DNA of 64,000 nt, from the NCBI GenBank assembly GCA_001873365.1, contig MNYZ01000107.1:1-64000 (forward strand), given 5' to 3'. This stretch comes from Oscillatoriales cyanobacterium CG2_30_40_61. GTDB taxonomy: Bacteria; Cyanobacteriota; Cyanobacteriia; Cyanobacteriales; Microcoleaceae. The notes under the pieces were generated by a model. The model was given only the letters and a program-made list of their open reading frames with translations. It was not told the DNA's origin and ran no database searches. Shown piece by piece: positions 1 through 8,231 of this stretch (position 1 is the first letter of the stretch; the number at the start of each line of letters is the position of its first letter). Both the position numbers and the translations under genes were made by a program.

Positions 1-23
1 TTTATGGAGAAACCTAAAAGACA

Positions 24-130
24 AGAAACCGGGTTTCTGCGATAATTTTTGTATCCCAACAGAGATTTATGGAGAAACCCGGTTTCTGAGAATTGGCGAT
101 CGCTGAGCCTAGAAACCGGGTTTCTGTAAT
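24..130. repeat. REP palindrome pair upstream of the RAYT gene
   Basis: One complete unit (24-88) has two inverted half-sites, AGAAACCGGGTTTCT and AGAAACCCGGTTTCT, separated by about 35 bases. A further half-site lies at 111-125. The same unit recurs after the transposase gene (749-1065) and once more at 27910-27957. Association of such palindromes with a Y1/HUH transposase is the known REP/RAYT arrangement. The half-sites can fold into a stem-loop on either strand. Confidence 0.85.
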
Positions 131-170
131 CACTGATTCCGTTTCTGATTCCACTCACCTACCCTCTAAT

Positions 171-740
171 ATGCCACGTCGCCAAGTTATCTTTCAAACC
201 GGTAATTACTATCATGTTTATAACCGAGGCAATAACCGTCAGCTTATCTTTTTTGAGCGAGAAAACTATATTTACTTTTTACGACAATTAAAAAACCATC
301 TGATTACTCATGGTGTCGATATTATTGCTTATTGTTTGATGCCGAACCACTATCATTTATTAGTATACCTGAAAACCGATCATTTTTCCAAGCTGATGCA
401 GTCATTTACTCTGTCTTATGCGAAGGCTATCAATAAACGTTATAATAGAATTGGTTCGCTTTTTCAGGGACGGTTTCAGGCGATTCATATAGATAGAGAA
501 GAATATTTATTACACTTAACTCGATATATTCACTTAAACCCAGTCTGTGCTAATATAGTTGAAAAAGCAGAATATTGGGAGTTTTCCAGTTATCAAGAAT
601 ATATTGATTTACGCCAAGGTAATTTACCTAAAATAGATCAAGTGCGATCGCAATTTACCTCAGCAGATGATTACCGTTACTTTTTAGAAGATTATTCAAA
701 AAACGATAAATTAATCCAGTATTTAACATTTGAAGAATAA
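171..740 (+). CDS. REP-associated tyrosine transposase (RAYT, Y1_Tnp family)
   Basis: HUH-type single-strand transposase of the RAYT group, which acts on nearby REP palindromes. The HUH motif is visible in MPNHYHLLV, and the probable catalytic tyrosine lies in RYIHLNPV. The reading frame is open from 93, but those first 26 codons are REP sequence, so I place the start at the ATG at 171 (MPRRQVIFQTGNYYHVYNRG), which is where family members normally begin. The product is about 189 aa, near full length, with no frameshift. REP units lie on both sides. Family RAYTs are usually single-copy and domesticated; whether this one is still active cannot be seen. Confidence 0.88.
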   Translation: MPRRQVIFQTGNYYHVYNRGNNRQLIFFERENYIYFLRQLKNHLITHGVDIIAYCLMPNHYHLLVYLKTDHFSKLMQSFTLSYAKAINKRYNRIGSLFQGRFQAIHIDREEYLLHLTRYIHLNPVCANIVEKAEYWEFSSYQEYIDLRQGNLPKIDQVRSQFTSADDYRYFLEDYSKNDKLIQYLTFEE

Positions 741-748
741 ACTAGATT

Positions 749-1065
749 AGAAACCGGGTTTCTGCAATAATTTTGGCATCCCAACAGAAATTTACGGAGA
801 AACCCGGTTTCTGAGCCAAGAAACCGGGTTTCTGCAATAATTTTGGCATCCAAACAGAGATTGATTGAGAAACCCGGTTTCTGATTCCCATACGATCGCG
901 ACAACGCCGAGAAACCGGGTTTCTACAATAATTTTGGCATCCCAACAGAAATTTACGGAGAAACCCGGTTTCTGATTCCCATACGATCGCGACAACGCCG
1001 AGAAACCGGGTTTCTACAATAATTTTGGCATCCCAACAGAAATTTACGGAGAAACCCGGTTTCTG
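749..1065. repeat. Array of four REP (BIME-like) units
   Basis: Four complete units at about 749-814, 819-883, 910-974 and 1001-1065. Each has GAAACCGGGTTTCT, then a roughly 35-base spacer around TTTTGGCATCCCAACAG, then the inverted half-site. The last two units with their linkers (884-974 and 975-1065) are an exact 91-base tandem duplication. The array touches the 3' end of the minus-strand gene at 1044. Minus-strand reading frames through it only translate the repeat and are not genes. Confidence 0.9.
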
Positions 1066-1784
1066 AATACCAGACTATATTGTAATTTTTGGGTCAGTTG
1101 TTGCAAAACAGCCAGACTTTTTAAACCACTGCTAATCAGTTTTAATCCCTTAACTGGATGTTGTAACAATACTTTGATTAAGGGGAATATTTTTAATAGT
1201 CCATTCTGATCAATAGCTGTGCTTAAATCGGGTAAATCTTGAGAGGAAGTATCACTCACAACCCTAACCATTGCTGCTTTAATTCCAGCTTCTTTTAAAG
1301 AGTTTAATAGAATTAAGCCTTCCATATCTACCACTTCCACGGGGTAAAGCTGGCCTAATCTTTGTTTTTCGATGGCGGTGGTAATTACCCGATTAGTGGT
1401 TAACCCCCTAACTAAATGGGATGAAACTAATTTTTGATATAAAGCTAAGGTTAAATCATTATCCCAGGAAACTGCGATATTATTCTCAGTATCTTGATCA
1501 GAATTGTCTGAGAGTAAAGGTAAACAATTTTGATAAATAACAATATCCCCAACCTCTAAATTAGGGGATAAACTTCCACATAATCCCAGAACCAAAACCC
1601 GTATAGAAGACTTACTGTTAACTATCTCTGAATCGAGCCATTTTTTTAAATAAACGGTTAAATATTGAGAACCAATTGGAATTGGTAAAACCTTAATTGT
1701 GGACGAGTTAATGGGCCGTAATCCCCTTAATACCGCCCGGTATTCCTGACCTTGAGGAACAAGAATAAAATTGAATGGTTCCAT
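1044..1784 (-). CDS. Nucleoside phosphorylase / nucleosidase-like protein (PNP_UDP_1 superfamily)
   Basis: 246 aa, resembling the MTA/SAH nucleosidase and purine phosphorylase superfamily that cleaves N-glycosidic bonds of nucleosides. Supporting motifs are the glycine-rich VLGLCGSLSPNLEVGDIV segment around residues 65-82, the VVDMEG motif (compare VDMES/A in MTA nucleosidases), and the following VRVVSDT. The exact substrate is not identifiable. The last residues (RNRVSP) and the stop codon are encoded by the REP unit at 1001-1065, so the original C-terminus may have been replaced by the repeat. No partner gene nearby suggests a pathway. Confidence 0.7.
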   Translation of the reverse strand: MEPFNFILVPQGQEYRAVLRGLRPINSSTIKVLPIPIGSQYLTVYLKKWLDSEIVNSKSSIRVLVLGLCGSLSPNLEVGDIVIYQNCLPLLSDNSDQDTENNIAVSWDNDLTLALYQKLVSSHLVRGLTTNRVITTAIEKQRLGQLYPVEVVDMEGLILLNSLKEAGIKAAMVRVVSDTSSQDLPDLSTAIDQNGLLKIFPLIKVLLQHPVKGLKLISSGLKSLAVLQQLTQKLQYSLVFRNRVSP

Positions 1785-1899
1785 CCCCTATCCCAACTCC
1801 TGTAATAGCTAGAAACAGATAAACCAATTAGACACAGGCATTAATTCTGTTCAATCTAGCTAGGAACTTGCCTATTGTTCCATGATTCTATCATTCCAT

Positions 1900-2076
1900 T
1901 TAGGCTAGAGCTAATTCTTTAATTCTTCTTTCCAAAGAAGAAGTATAGTTAAGTCTCAATGATTGGGTAGCACTTAAGTCCGGCATTTCTTGCCAACAAT
2001 GGCGACATCTCCAAACCAGATGACCTTTACGAATGTGTTGGAGCATGGGTGATGCACAGCAGGGACAGTTAGGCAT
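1900..2076 (-). CDS. Small zinc-ribbon protein, 58 aa
   Basis: A short gene starting at the ATG at 2076 and ending with TAA at 1900. The product begins MPNCPCCASPML, continues with WRCRHCWQEMP, and ends in a basic helix (LERRIKELALA). The two CxxC knuckles about 18 residues apart make a probable zinc ribbon. Clean codon structure, an ATG start and paired CxxC motifs argue for a real gene. It lies alone between the phosphorylase-like gene and the PAS/GGDEF gene on the same strand. The role is unknown; nucleic-acid binding is only a guess from the fold. Confidence 0.65.
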   Translation of the reverse strand: MPNCPCCASPMLQHIRKGHLVWRCRHCWQEMPDLSATQSLRLNYTSSLERRIKELALA

Positions 2077-2255
2077 ATAAGTTTATTAAACCTCGGATGA
2101 ATTAGTAACTGATGAGTTTCGGGGATAGGGAGCAAACTCTATCGGTAATCGTTAGATAATGATTTGAGAATAAAAAACAAATTTGAAGAAGTTTTGAAGA
2201 TTGGAAAAATCCCGAAAACCTTAACAAATCTATACATTAACAATAGGAAACGGAC

Positions 2256-5200
2256 TTAAGCAGAATGGTCAAAATTAGAGCCAAAAACACAAACTCGGTT
2301 TCTTCCTTCTTCTTTGGCTTGGTATAAGGCTGTGTCCGCCGCCCGCATAATTGACTCTCCGGTTAAGCCTTGGTTGGGGAACATGGAAATACCTAAAGAA
2401 AGGGTAATCTGACCTAAATCTTGATAATGGTGTTTGAGCTTTAATTTTTGCACTTCAACTCGAATTTGTTCCGCCCTTTCCTTAACAAGTTCGAGGGAAA
2501 TTTCTGGTAAAATTAGGGTAAATTCTTCACCGCCATAACGACAAGCAATATCTGAGCCTCGGACATTTTTTTGTAATATATTTCCCAATTGTTGCAAGAC
2601 AATATCTCCGGCATCATGCCCAAAAGTATCGTTATAATTTTTAAAATGATCAATATCAATCATCACGATTCCTAAACCAAATTTTTGACGTTGGGCGCGG
2701 TTAATTTCCCGCTCTAAGGATTCTTCTAAATAGCGACGATTATATAACCCAGTTAAACCATCTCGAATACTTTGATATTCTAAAGCTTCTCGTAATTTCA
2801 AGTTAGCTAAGGCTAAAGCAATATGTTCAGCTACGGCCGTGGCTAACCGTTGTTGGTCTCCCGAAAGTTGTCCCGATTCCTCCGAGGCTAAACACAATAA
2901 TCCCAGGGCATCTCCTTGGGCAATCATGGGCACACAAAGATGTTCAACCATCACCGGATAAGTAGCTGGAAGTTCAGTTTTTGTGGGGGAGTTAAGGATA
3001 ATTTTACTAGAATTATTAGAATTTAATTGATATTGACGATAATTTTTTTGATGGATATGTTTACATAATAAATTACTGGTTGTAGCTGGAACAAAATGGG
3101 ATCTCCCCCGACGCAATGCCCAGCAATCTTGAGGAGAAAAAACCGCCTCACTGATTCCCTGTAAATCTCCCCAAGTCGCCACCATTTCTACTAGGTTTTT
3201 AGAATTTCTAGCTACAAATAAACCCCCCGATATTTTTGGGAAAAAAGGTTTGAGTAAATCATTAATCACTTGATAGGCTTCTTCGGTGGAATTACAGGCT
3301 TGTAAAAATTCACTCATTTGACCTAAAAGCATGGTTTCACGGTTGCGTTGTTCTAAATCATTCACCCAGCGCGTCAAGTTTTCATTGGCTTGTTGGGCTG
3401 CTTCTTCGGTTTTTTTGCGTTCTGTAATATCACGACAAGTCACCGCAATTCCATCGGATAAAGGAACTACTTGTATTTGTAGCCATTTTGCCTTTATATT
3501 GGGGTGGGAAATTTCCAATTCTTCCTCAAAGCCTTTTCGGGTTTTAAAGGCACGCAAATAACGCTCAAAATATCCTAAGTTGCTCTCTTGATAAAATACA
3601 TTATTGAGTTCTTTTCCTAATAAATTATCTTTGTTTTGTGAAATCAGTTCTTCTGCTTTAGAATTCATATCTACTAAAATAAAGTTTGTTAATTTTTCCT
3701 CGGTATCTCGATGACTTTGCAAGAGAAAAAACGCATCTAAACTGCCATCAATAGCCGCTCGAAATCGGGCTTCTGATTCCTGTAGGGCTAGGGTGGTTTT
3801 TTGGCGTTCAATTGCTTCTTGTTTGAGGTCATCAATGGCTTTAGCTAATTCATTGGTGCGTTGTTCTACCCGTTGTTCGAGTTCTTCATTAATTTCATGC
3901 AGTTGATTTTCTAAGAGTTGCCGTTCGGCAATTTCTCGGATTAAGTCATCATTGGAAGTCGCCAGTTGGATTGTCCGTTCTTGAACCTTGATTTCTAGGT
4001 CTTCTTGGGCTTTTTTAATCGCAATTTCAACCCGTTTGCGATCGCTAATATCTCGCATAAAAACCGTTAATATCTTCCCTTCCTCTAGGGATAACTCAGA
4101 GATAGAAACCTCCGCCGGAAATTCCGTATTATCCTTACGGCGACCGGTCAATTCCTGATATTCTCCAATATGTTTAATTAAACAATTCTCATCTGATAAT
4201 TCGGGTTTATATTGACAATTATTTTCAGATAAAAACTCAGAAATTAATAAGTTAAAAGGCTGTTTTAAAATTTCATTGGCCGTATAACCAAATATTTTTT
4301 CTGCCCCTTGATTAAATAGGGTAATTTCTTGTTTTTCATTAATGGAAATAATCGCATCCTGAGCCATATCTAAAATCCCAGCCAAACGTAAACCAGAATC
4401 TATTATTGCTTGTTCGGCTTGTTTTGATTTAGTAATATCTCGATTAATTTTCAGAATCGCAATCGGATTTCCCTCCCGATCTTTCTTGAGTGACCAACTA
4501 CTATGGATAATTACGGTTTCTCCCCGGTAATTGGTTTGAATTAATTCCCCTTCCCAGTTGCCTTTTTTAAAGACTTCTTGTTTAATTTTTTCTAAGGGTT
4601 CAGGGAATTGAATTTTGAGCAATTTAACTAAATTTTTTCCTAAAACTTCTGACTTAGAATAGCCATATAGTTTTTCCGCGCCCTGATTCCAATAGTTAAT
4701 ATGATTATTCAAATCAACCGCAATAATGCCATCATTGGCTAAATCTAAAAGTTGAGCTTGATCTTGTAAAATCTGTTGAGTTCGGGCTTGTTCTGCTAAT
4801 TCTTGTTTTAACCGACTATTTAAAGATTCTAACTCAGCCGTCCGTTCAGAAACTTTAATTTCTAGTTCTTCATTAATTTTTTTTAAGGCATCTTCTGACC
4901 ATTTTCTTTCCGTAATATTGGTCAGAATTACCACACAGCCTTTAAAAATACTATGGGGAGTTGATAGGGGACTAGCACTTAATAAAAAGTTAATTTTTTC
5001 TCCATCTTCCCGAATAAATAGAACCTCCCGTCCCTTATAGGGATGACCATTAATTACGGATGTAATAGAAAAAATAGAATTAGAACTTTTTTCCTTTTTT
5101 CGCGAGGGGTGACTGCTATTTTGCTGGGGCAAAAGTTGTAATTTAATCACGTCATCGAAATCAGAAAGCAGTAAATTTGCCCCTAAAATTTTTTGAGCTT

Positions 5201-5831
5201 CCTGACTGGCGCGAATAATTTTTCCCTGATGGTCACAAACAATAATAGACTCGGCTGCTTGTTCTAAAAGTAATCGAGTTAACCTTTCTTGAGCAACAAT
5301 ATCTTCATCCCGTTTCTGTTCTGATAAATCGGTGATAATTAAACATCCGACATCTACACCTTTTTGATTCAGGATGTTAATTGAAAGATAAACCGGAACT
5401 TCTGTCCCATCCCGGGCAATTAAGGTTAATTCCGCCTTTGGTGAATCTAAGTTTGCCTTCTGAGATAGGGCTTGAAATAGGTTTAAATCTGAGGGGGAAA
5501 TAAATTCTTTAAAATCCGTCCCAATTAAATTTTTTAAAGGAGTTTTAACTAGAGACGCTAATCGTTTATTACAATAGAGTAATAATGTACTATCGGTGGT
5601 AATTGTAGCGGCACCCTCTTTCATTTCTTCCACGAGCATTCGGTAGGAAGAATCGGCTCCTTGCAGGGTATAAACCTGTTCTCCATCTGAGCCTGCAATA
5701 ACTAAGGCATCCACTTCCCCATTACCAATTGCCCGCAAGGTATCCTTCGCGATTTCCAATTGGAAACGCAAATCTTCAACTTCTTGTTGTAATTGGTCTT
5801 CTGATGTTTCTCTTGGGTTAAAGTTAACCAT
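2256..5831 (-). CDS. Multi-PAS/GAF diguanylate cyclase
   Basis: 1191 aa, no transmembrane segment or signal, so cytosolic. Five PAS-like domains are seen near residues 63-170, 182-310, 360-470, 480-600 and 690-815; several end in the typical ITERK/ISDRK linker, and coiled coils follow the second and fourth. A GAF-like domain (about 850-1010) and a C-terminal GGDEF domain follow. The active-site motif is GGEEF at about 1100-1104, so cyclic-di-GMP synthesis is expected. RGSD lies exactly five residues before it and matches the product-inhibition I-site. No EAL domain. The start lies 32 bases after the second KaiB-like gene on the same strand, suggesting one operon. The sensed signal is not deducible. 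Confidence 0.9.
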   Translation of the reverse strand: MVNFNPRETSEDQLQQEVEDLRFQLEIAKDTLRAIGNGEVDALVIAGSDGEQVYTLQGADSSYRMLVEEMKEGAATITTDSTLLLYCNKRLASLVKTPLKNLIGTDFKEFISPSDLNLFQALSQKANLDSPKAELTLIARDGTEVPVYLSINILNQKGVDVGCLIITDLSEQKRDEDIVAQERLTRLLLEQAAESIIVCDHQGKIIRASQEAQKILGANLLLSDFDDVIKLQLLPQQNSSHPSRKKEKSSNSIFSITSVINGHPYKGREVLFIREDGEKINFLLSASPLSTPHSIFKGCVVILTNITERKWSEDALKKINEELEIKVSERTAELESLNSRLKQELAEQARTQQILQDQAQLLDLANDGIIAVDLNNHINYWNQGAEKLYGYSKSEVLGKNLVKLLKIQFPEPLEKIKQEVFKKGNWEGELIQTNYRGETVIIHSSWSLKKDREGNPIAILKINRDITKSKQAEQAIIDSGLRLAGILDMAQDAIISINEKQEITLFNQGAEKIFGYTANEILKQPFNLLISEFLSENNCQYKPELSDENCLIKHIGEYQELTGRRKDNTEFPAEVSISELSLEEGKILTVFMRDISDRKRVEIAIKKAQEDLEIKVQERTIQLATSNDDLIREIAERQLLENQLHEINEELEQRVEQRTNELAKAIDDLKQEAIERQKTTLALQESEARFRAAIDGSLDAFFLLQSHRDTEEKLTNFILVDMNSKAEELISQNKDNLLGKELNNVFYQESNLGYFERYLRAFKTRKGFEEELEISHPNIKAKWLQIQVVPLSDGIAVTCRDITERKKTEEAAQQANENLTRWVNDLEQRNRETMLLGQMSEFLQACNSTEEAYQVINDLLKPFFPKISGGLFVARNSKNLVEMVATWGDLQGISEAVFSPQDCWALRRGRSHFVPATTSNLLCKHIHQKNYRQYQLNSNNSSKIILNSPTKTELPATYPVMVEHLCVPMIAQGDALGLLCLASEESGQLSGDQQRLATAVAEHIALALANLKLREALEYQSIRDGLTGLYNRRYLEESLEREINRAQRQKFGLGIVMIDIDHFKNYNDTFGHDAGDIVLQQLGNILQKNVRGSDIACRYGGEEFTLILPEISLELVKERAEQIRVEVQKLKLKHHYQDLGQITLSLGISMFPNQGLTGESIMRAADTALYQAKEEGRNRVCVFGSNFDHSA

Positions 5832-5863
5832 AGTTAACTCTTAGGGTATAACACCACATTATT

Positions 5864-6187
5864 TTAAAATGATAAATTCAAAGCCATCAGAATTTTATCG
5901 GTTTGGGATAAATCCCCGATAATTCTCTGTAAAGGTAAGGGAAGAAGGCGAATTAAGGTAGGGACAGCTACAATCTTTTGCCCTTCGGTTAGTTCGGGTT
6001 GTTGATAAACGTCAATTACTTCTAAATCGTAATTTCCTTGCAGGTAGGTTTCACAAATATACTTAATGGTTTTTAAAGCTAGAATTGATTTAATATTGGC
6101 TCCAGCAACATACAAACGAAAGCAATAATATCCCTCCTTTGTTGGCTTGCTAAAGTTGGGCTGAGGGGATAATAAATAAGATTTCAT
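5864..6187 (-). CDS. KaiB-like thioredoxin-fold protein (copy 2)
   Basis: 107 aa, matching the KaiB family: RLYVAGANIKSILAL at the N-terminal strand/helix, then EVIDVYQQPEL, AVPTLIRLLPLPLQ and IIGDLSQTDKIL. It has an extra 20 or so N-terminal residues. It is clearly paralogous to the gene 37 bases upstream. In canonical clocks KaiB binds KaiC, but no KaiA or KaiC gene is in the window. The gene is followed 32 bases later by the PAS/GGDEF cyclase, so a KaiB-like input to that sensor is an attractive inference, not shown. Confidence 0.85.
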   Translation of the reverse strand: MKSYLLSPQPNFSKPTKEGYYCFRLYVAGANIKSILALKTIKYICETYLQGNYDLEVIDVYQQPELTEGQKIVAVPTLIRLLPLPLQRIIGDLSQTDKILMALNLSF

Positions 6188-6224
6188 AAAACAACTTCTC
6201 CTTTTATTTTAAATTAAGGATTTT

Positions 6225-6539
6225 TTACCTCTCCCCCCTCCACAATTCTAACCCCACTAAAATTTTCTCAGGACTGGATAAATCTCCAATAATTTGTTTT
6301 AATGGCCGAGGAATTTTACGAACTAAGGTAGGAAGTGCGAAAATGTGATCTTGCTGGGCAAGTTTAGGGTCATTTAACAAATCAATGATTTCAATTTGAT
6401 ATTGACCCTGAAGGTACTGTTCACAAACCTTTTTCAAGTTTATAAATGCTGTGATCGCTTTAGGGGTTTGTCCGGCAACATACAAACGCAATTCCCAAAG
6501 TTTAGGTTGATTGGGTTCCAAGTCTTGTTGATTATCCAT
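6225..6539 (-). CDS. KaiB-like thioredoxin-fold protein (copy 1)
   Basis: 104 aa KaiB-family protein: [54 protein letters not shown]. It is closer to the KaiB consensus than its neighbour. It is probably the first gene of a three-gene transcription unit (KaiB-like, KaiB-like, PAS/GGDEF). Tandem kaiB genes beside PAS sensor kinases are known in other bacteria, usually with kaiC; here kaiC is missing and the sensor is a cyclase. It is probably not the core clock kaiB, which normally sits in kaiABC. Confidence 0.87.
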   Translation of the reverse strand: MDNQQDLEPNQPKLWELRLYVAGQTPKAITAFINLKKVCEQYLQGQYQIEIIDLLNDPKLAQQDHIFALPTLVRKIPRPLKQIIGDLSSPEKILVGLELWRGER

Positions 6540-6703
6540 AATAATGGCAGCTTTTCTGGGTTCTGGAAGATTGATTTGAGCATGAGTGGCTTTAAAGAAT
6601 AACTTTTGATGGCTGACAGTGAGAACAGGAGTGGCAGTAGCAGAGGTGTTGAGGATATATTACCCGATTTGTCGTTCCAGGGTATCGGTTGAACTCAAAA
6701 AAT

Positions 6704-7210
6704 TTACGAGCTTTTATAGTCCACTTCCCAGGCCTGAGATAAACGCTCTAAATCTGAGGAACACCGGACAATAATTCCCTGATTCCGGGGGGAAACGGTT
6801 TTTTCCTTGGGTAATTTCAACAATAACAAATTCTTCTCCAATTCCGCAGTTACGGTTTCCGGGTGGACGGAATAAGGTAAGGGAATCAGACATTGAAATT
6901 GTTGGGAAGAATAGGTAAAATCACAATACCCCGGAACTTCTACCTGTTCAATTTTTTCTCCAGATAAAAACACGGTTTCTGAGGTAACACGAATTGATAA
7001 ATCCTCGGGTTGGAGACTGGGAATAGAGATTTTTAAAATAATATGATTCGAGGTTTCTTGCATCTGCACATCTCGAATCGGCGTGATCCCCTCCTGGGCT
7101 ACCCACAGGGTTAAGGGGGGATCATTAGACATAGGTTTGTCTTTAATAATCTGCATCCGTTGATACAAATTATTCAGAAATTGCCAAGGGTTTAAATTCT
7201 GGAAAATCAT
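6704..7210 (-). CDS. Hsp20/alpha-crystallin family small heat-shock protein
   Basis: 168 aa. The central alpha-crystallin domain spans about residues 45-145: NHIILKISIPSLQPEDLSIRV, an ETVFLSGEK strand, and the late VTAELEKNLLLLKLPK segment that matches the conserved A-x-x-x-n-G-v-L region, although the usual GVL is degenerate (NLLLL). It has an N-terminal extension and a short C-terminal tail. The expected role is an ATP-independent holdase. It is 164 bases upstream of the KaiB-like genes on the same strand; whether they are co-transcribed is unclear. Confidence 0.82.
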   Translation of the reverse strand: MIFQNLNPWQFLNNLYQRMQIIKDKPMSNDPPLTLWVAQEGITPIRDVQMQETSNHIILKISIPSLQPEDLSIRVTSETVFLSGEKIEQVEVPGYCDFTYSSQQFQCLIPLPYSVHPETVTAELEKNLLLLKLPKEKTVSPRNQGIIVRCSSDLERLSQAWEVDYKSS

Positions 7211-7508
7211 GGGTTAATTTTGCTTGAGTTAGCTTAAAAACCGGGTACTAAGACCCAGGTTTTGATCTGGGATTCTTGTAACTTAGCAAACAAATTTGAA
7301 GATTTTTTGAAGTTAGCTATATGGAAATTACGAATTATGAATTACGAATTATGAATGGGGACTAATGTATTTTTGACCATATCAATTTGCCGTTGCTCTC
7401 AAATTATTTTATAATCGTAGGTTGGGGTTGGGAGTTTGGGGTTTTGAACCGTCCTATCGTCACGTTTCCTCCCCGGTTCTGATTCCACTATTCTTTGATG
7501 AGGTGTTT
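7211..7508. promoter_or_regulatory. Divergent intergenic region between hsp20 and clpP
   Basis: About 300 bases between divergent genes, so it should hold promoters for both. Two structures are visible: an imperfect hairpin at about 7229-7263 (AAAACCGGGT paired with ACCCAGGTTTT, resembling a degenerate REP) and a short direct repeat at about 7329-7356 built from AATTACGAATTATG, a unit also seen near 40896-40923. No CIRCE operator or clear -35/-10 pair stood out. The clpP ribosome site is GAGGTG just before the ATG at 7509. Confidence 0.4.
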
Positions 7509-8219
7509 ATGATATTTTCCCAGTCTTCGGGCTACCGAATTGATAACTATTCCGATTTTGAAGTCACAAGCGATAGCCGGATTGAAACCTTCTCTCCTAG
7601 TAATATAGTGCCGATTGTGATTGAGCAGTCGGGGATGGGAGAACGGGCTTTCGACCTTTATTCCCGTCTATTGAGAGAGCGGATTATTTTTCTGGGAACT
7701 CCGATTGATGATGATGTGGCTAATGCCCTCAGTGCCCAACTGTTGTTCCTAGAAGCCGAAGACCCGGAAAAAGATATCCAAATCTATATTAACTCTCCGG
7801 GGGGCTCTGTGACCGCAGGCATGGCGATTCTGGACACCATGCAGCAAATTCGCCCCGATGTTGTCACTATCTGTTATGGCATGGCCGCCAGTATGGGAGC
7901 CTTTTTATTGGCCGCCGGAACTCCGGGTAAACGGATGTCTTTGCCCAGTTCCCGAATTATGATTCACCAACCCCTCGGCGGAGCCCAGGGACAGGCCGTT
8001 GATATTGAAATCCAAGCCAAAGAAATTTTGTATCATAAACGGGTACTGAATGAGTTACTGGCCGAACACACGGGGCAACCCATCGAACGAATTGAGGAAG
8101 ACACCGAACGGGACTTCTATATGTCCGCAGAAGATGCCAAAGAATATGGTCTAATAGATAAGGTGATCGACCGCACCCAAAATCTTCCGATTCCCGGAGA
8201 ATCCGTTCCCGTAACCTAA
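7509..8219 (+). CDS. clpP: ATP-dependent Clp protease proteolytic subunit
   Basis: Serine peptidase S14, 236 aa from the ATG at 7509. The frame is open from 7422, but that leader does not look like protein, and GAGGTG lies just before 7509. The catalytic triad is visible: Ser128 in GMAASMGAF, His153 in IMIHQPLGG, Asp202 in ERDFYMS. The protein forms the barrel that degrades substrates unfolded by ClpX. The N-terminus is about 35 residues longer than the classical ClpP start, as in some cyanobacterial paralogues. It lies 12 bases before clpX, so the two form an operon; the usual upstream tig gene is absent. Confidence 0.96.
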   Translation: MIFSQSSGYRIDNYSDFEVTSDSRIETFSPSNIVPIVIEQSGMGERAFDLYSRLLRERIIFLGTPIDDDVANALSAQLLFLEAEDPEKDIQIYINSPGGSVTAGMAILDTMQQIRPDVVTICYGMAASMGAFLLAAGTPGKRMSLPSSRIMIHQPLGGAQGQAVDIEIQAKEILYHKRVLNELLAEHTGQPIERIEEDTERDFYMSAEDAKEYGLIDKVIDRTQNLPIPGESVPVT

Positions 8220-8231
8220 GATGAGGTAACT

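Noticed and set aside
692-995. Three overlapping minus-strand frames (67-70 aa) rich in ETRFL and NFCWDAKII
   Set aside because: They translate the REP array, with the same phrases in all frames shifted by the repeat period; no start signals.
749-1065. Repeats that could be taken for a CRISPR array
   Set aside because: Units are long inverted pairs with conserved spacers; there are no unique spacers of constant length and no cas genes.
3331-3561. Plus-strand 76-aa frame inside the PAS/GGDEF gene
   Set aside because: Antisense shadow of a well-supported long gene.
5864-6539. Calling either KaiB-like gene the core clock kaiB
   Set aside because: No kaiA or kaiC adjacent, and the sequences are divergent paralogues.
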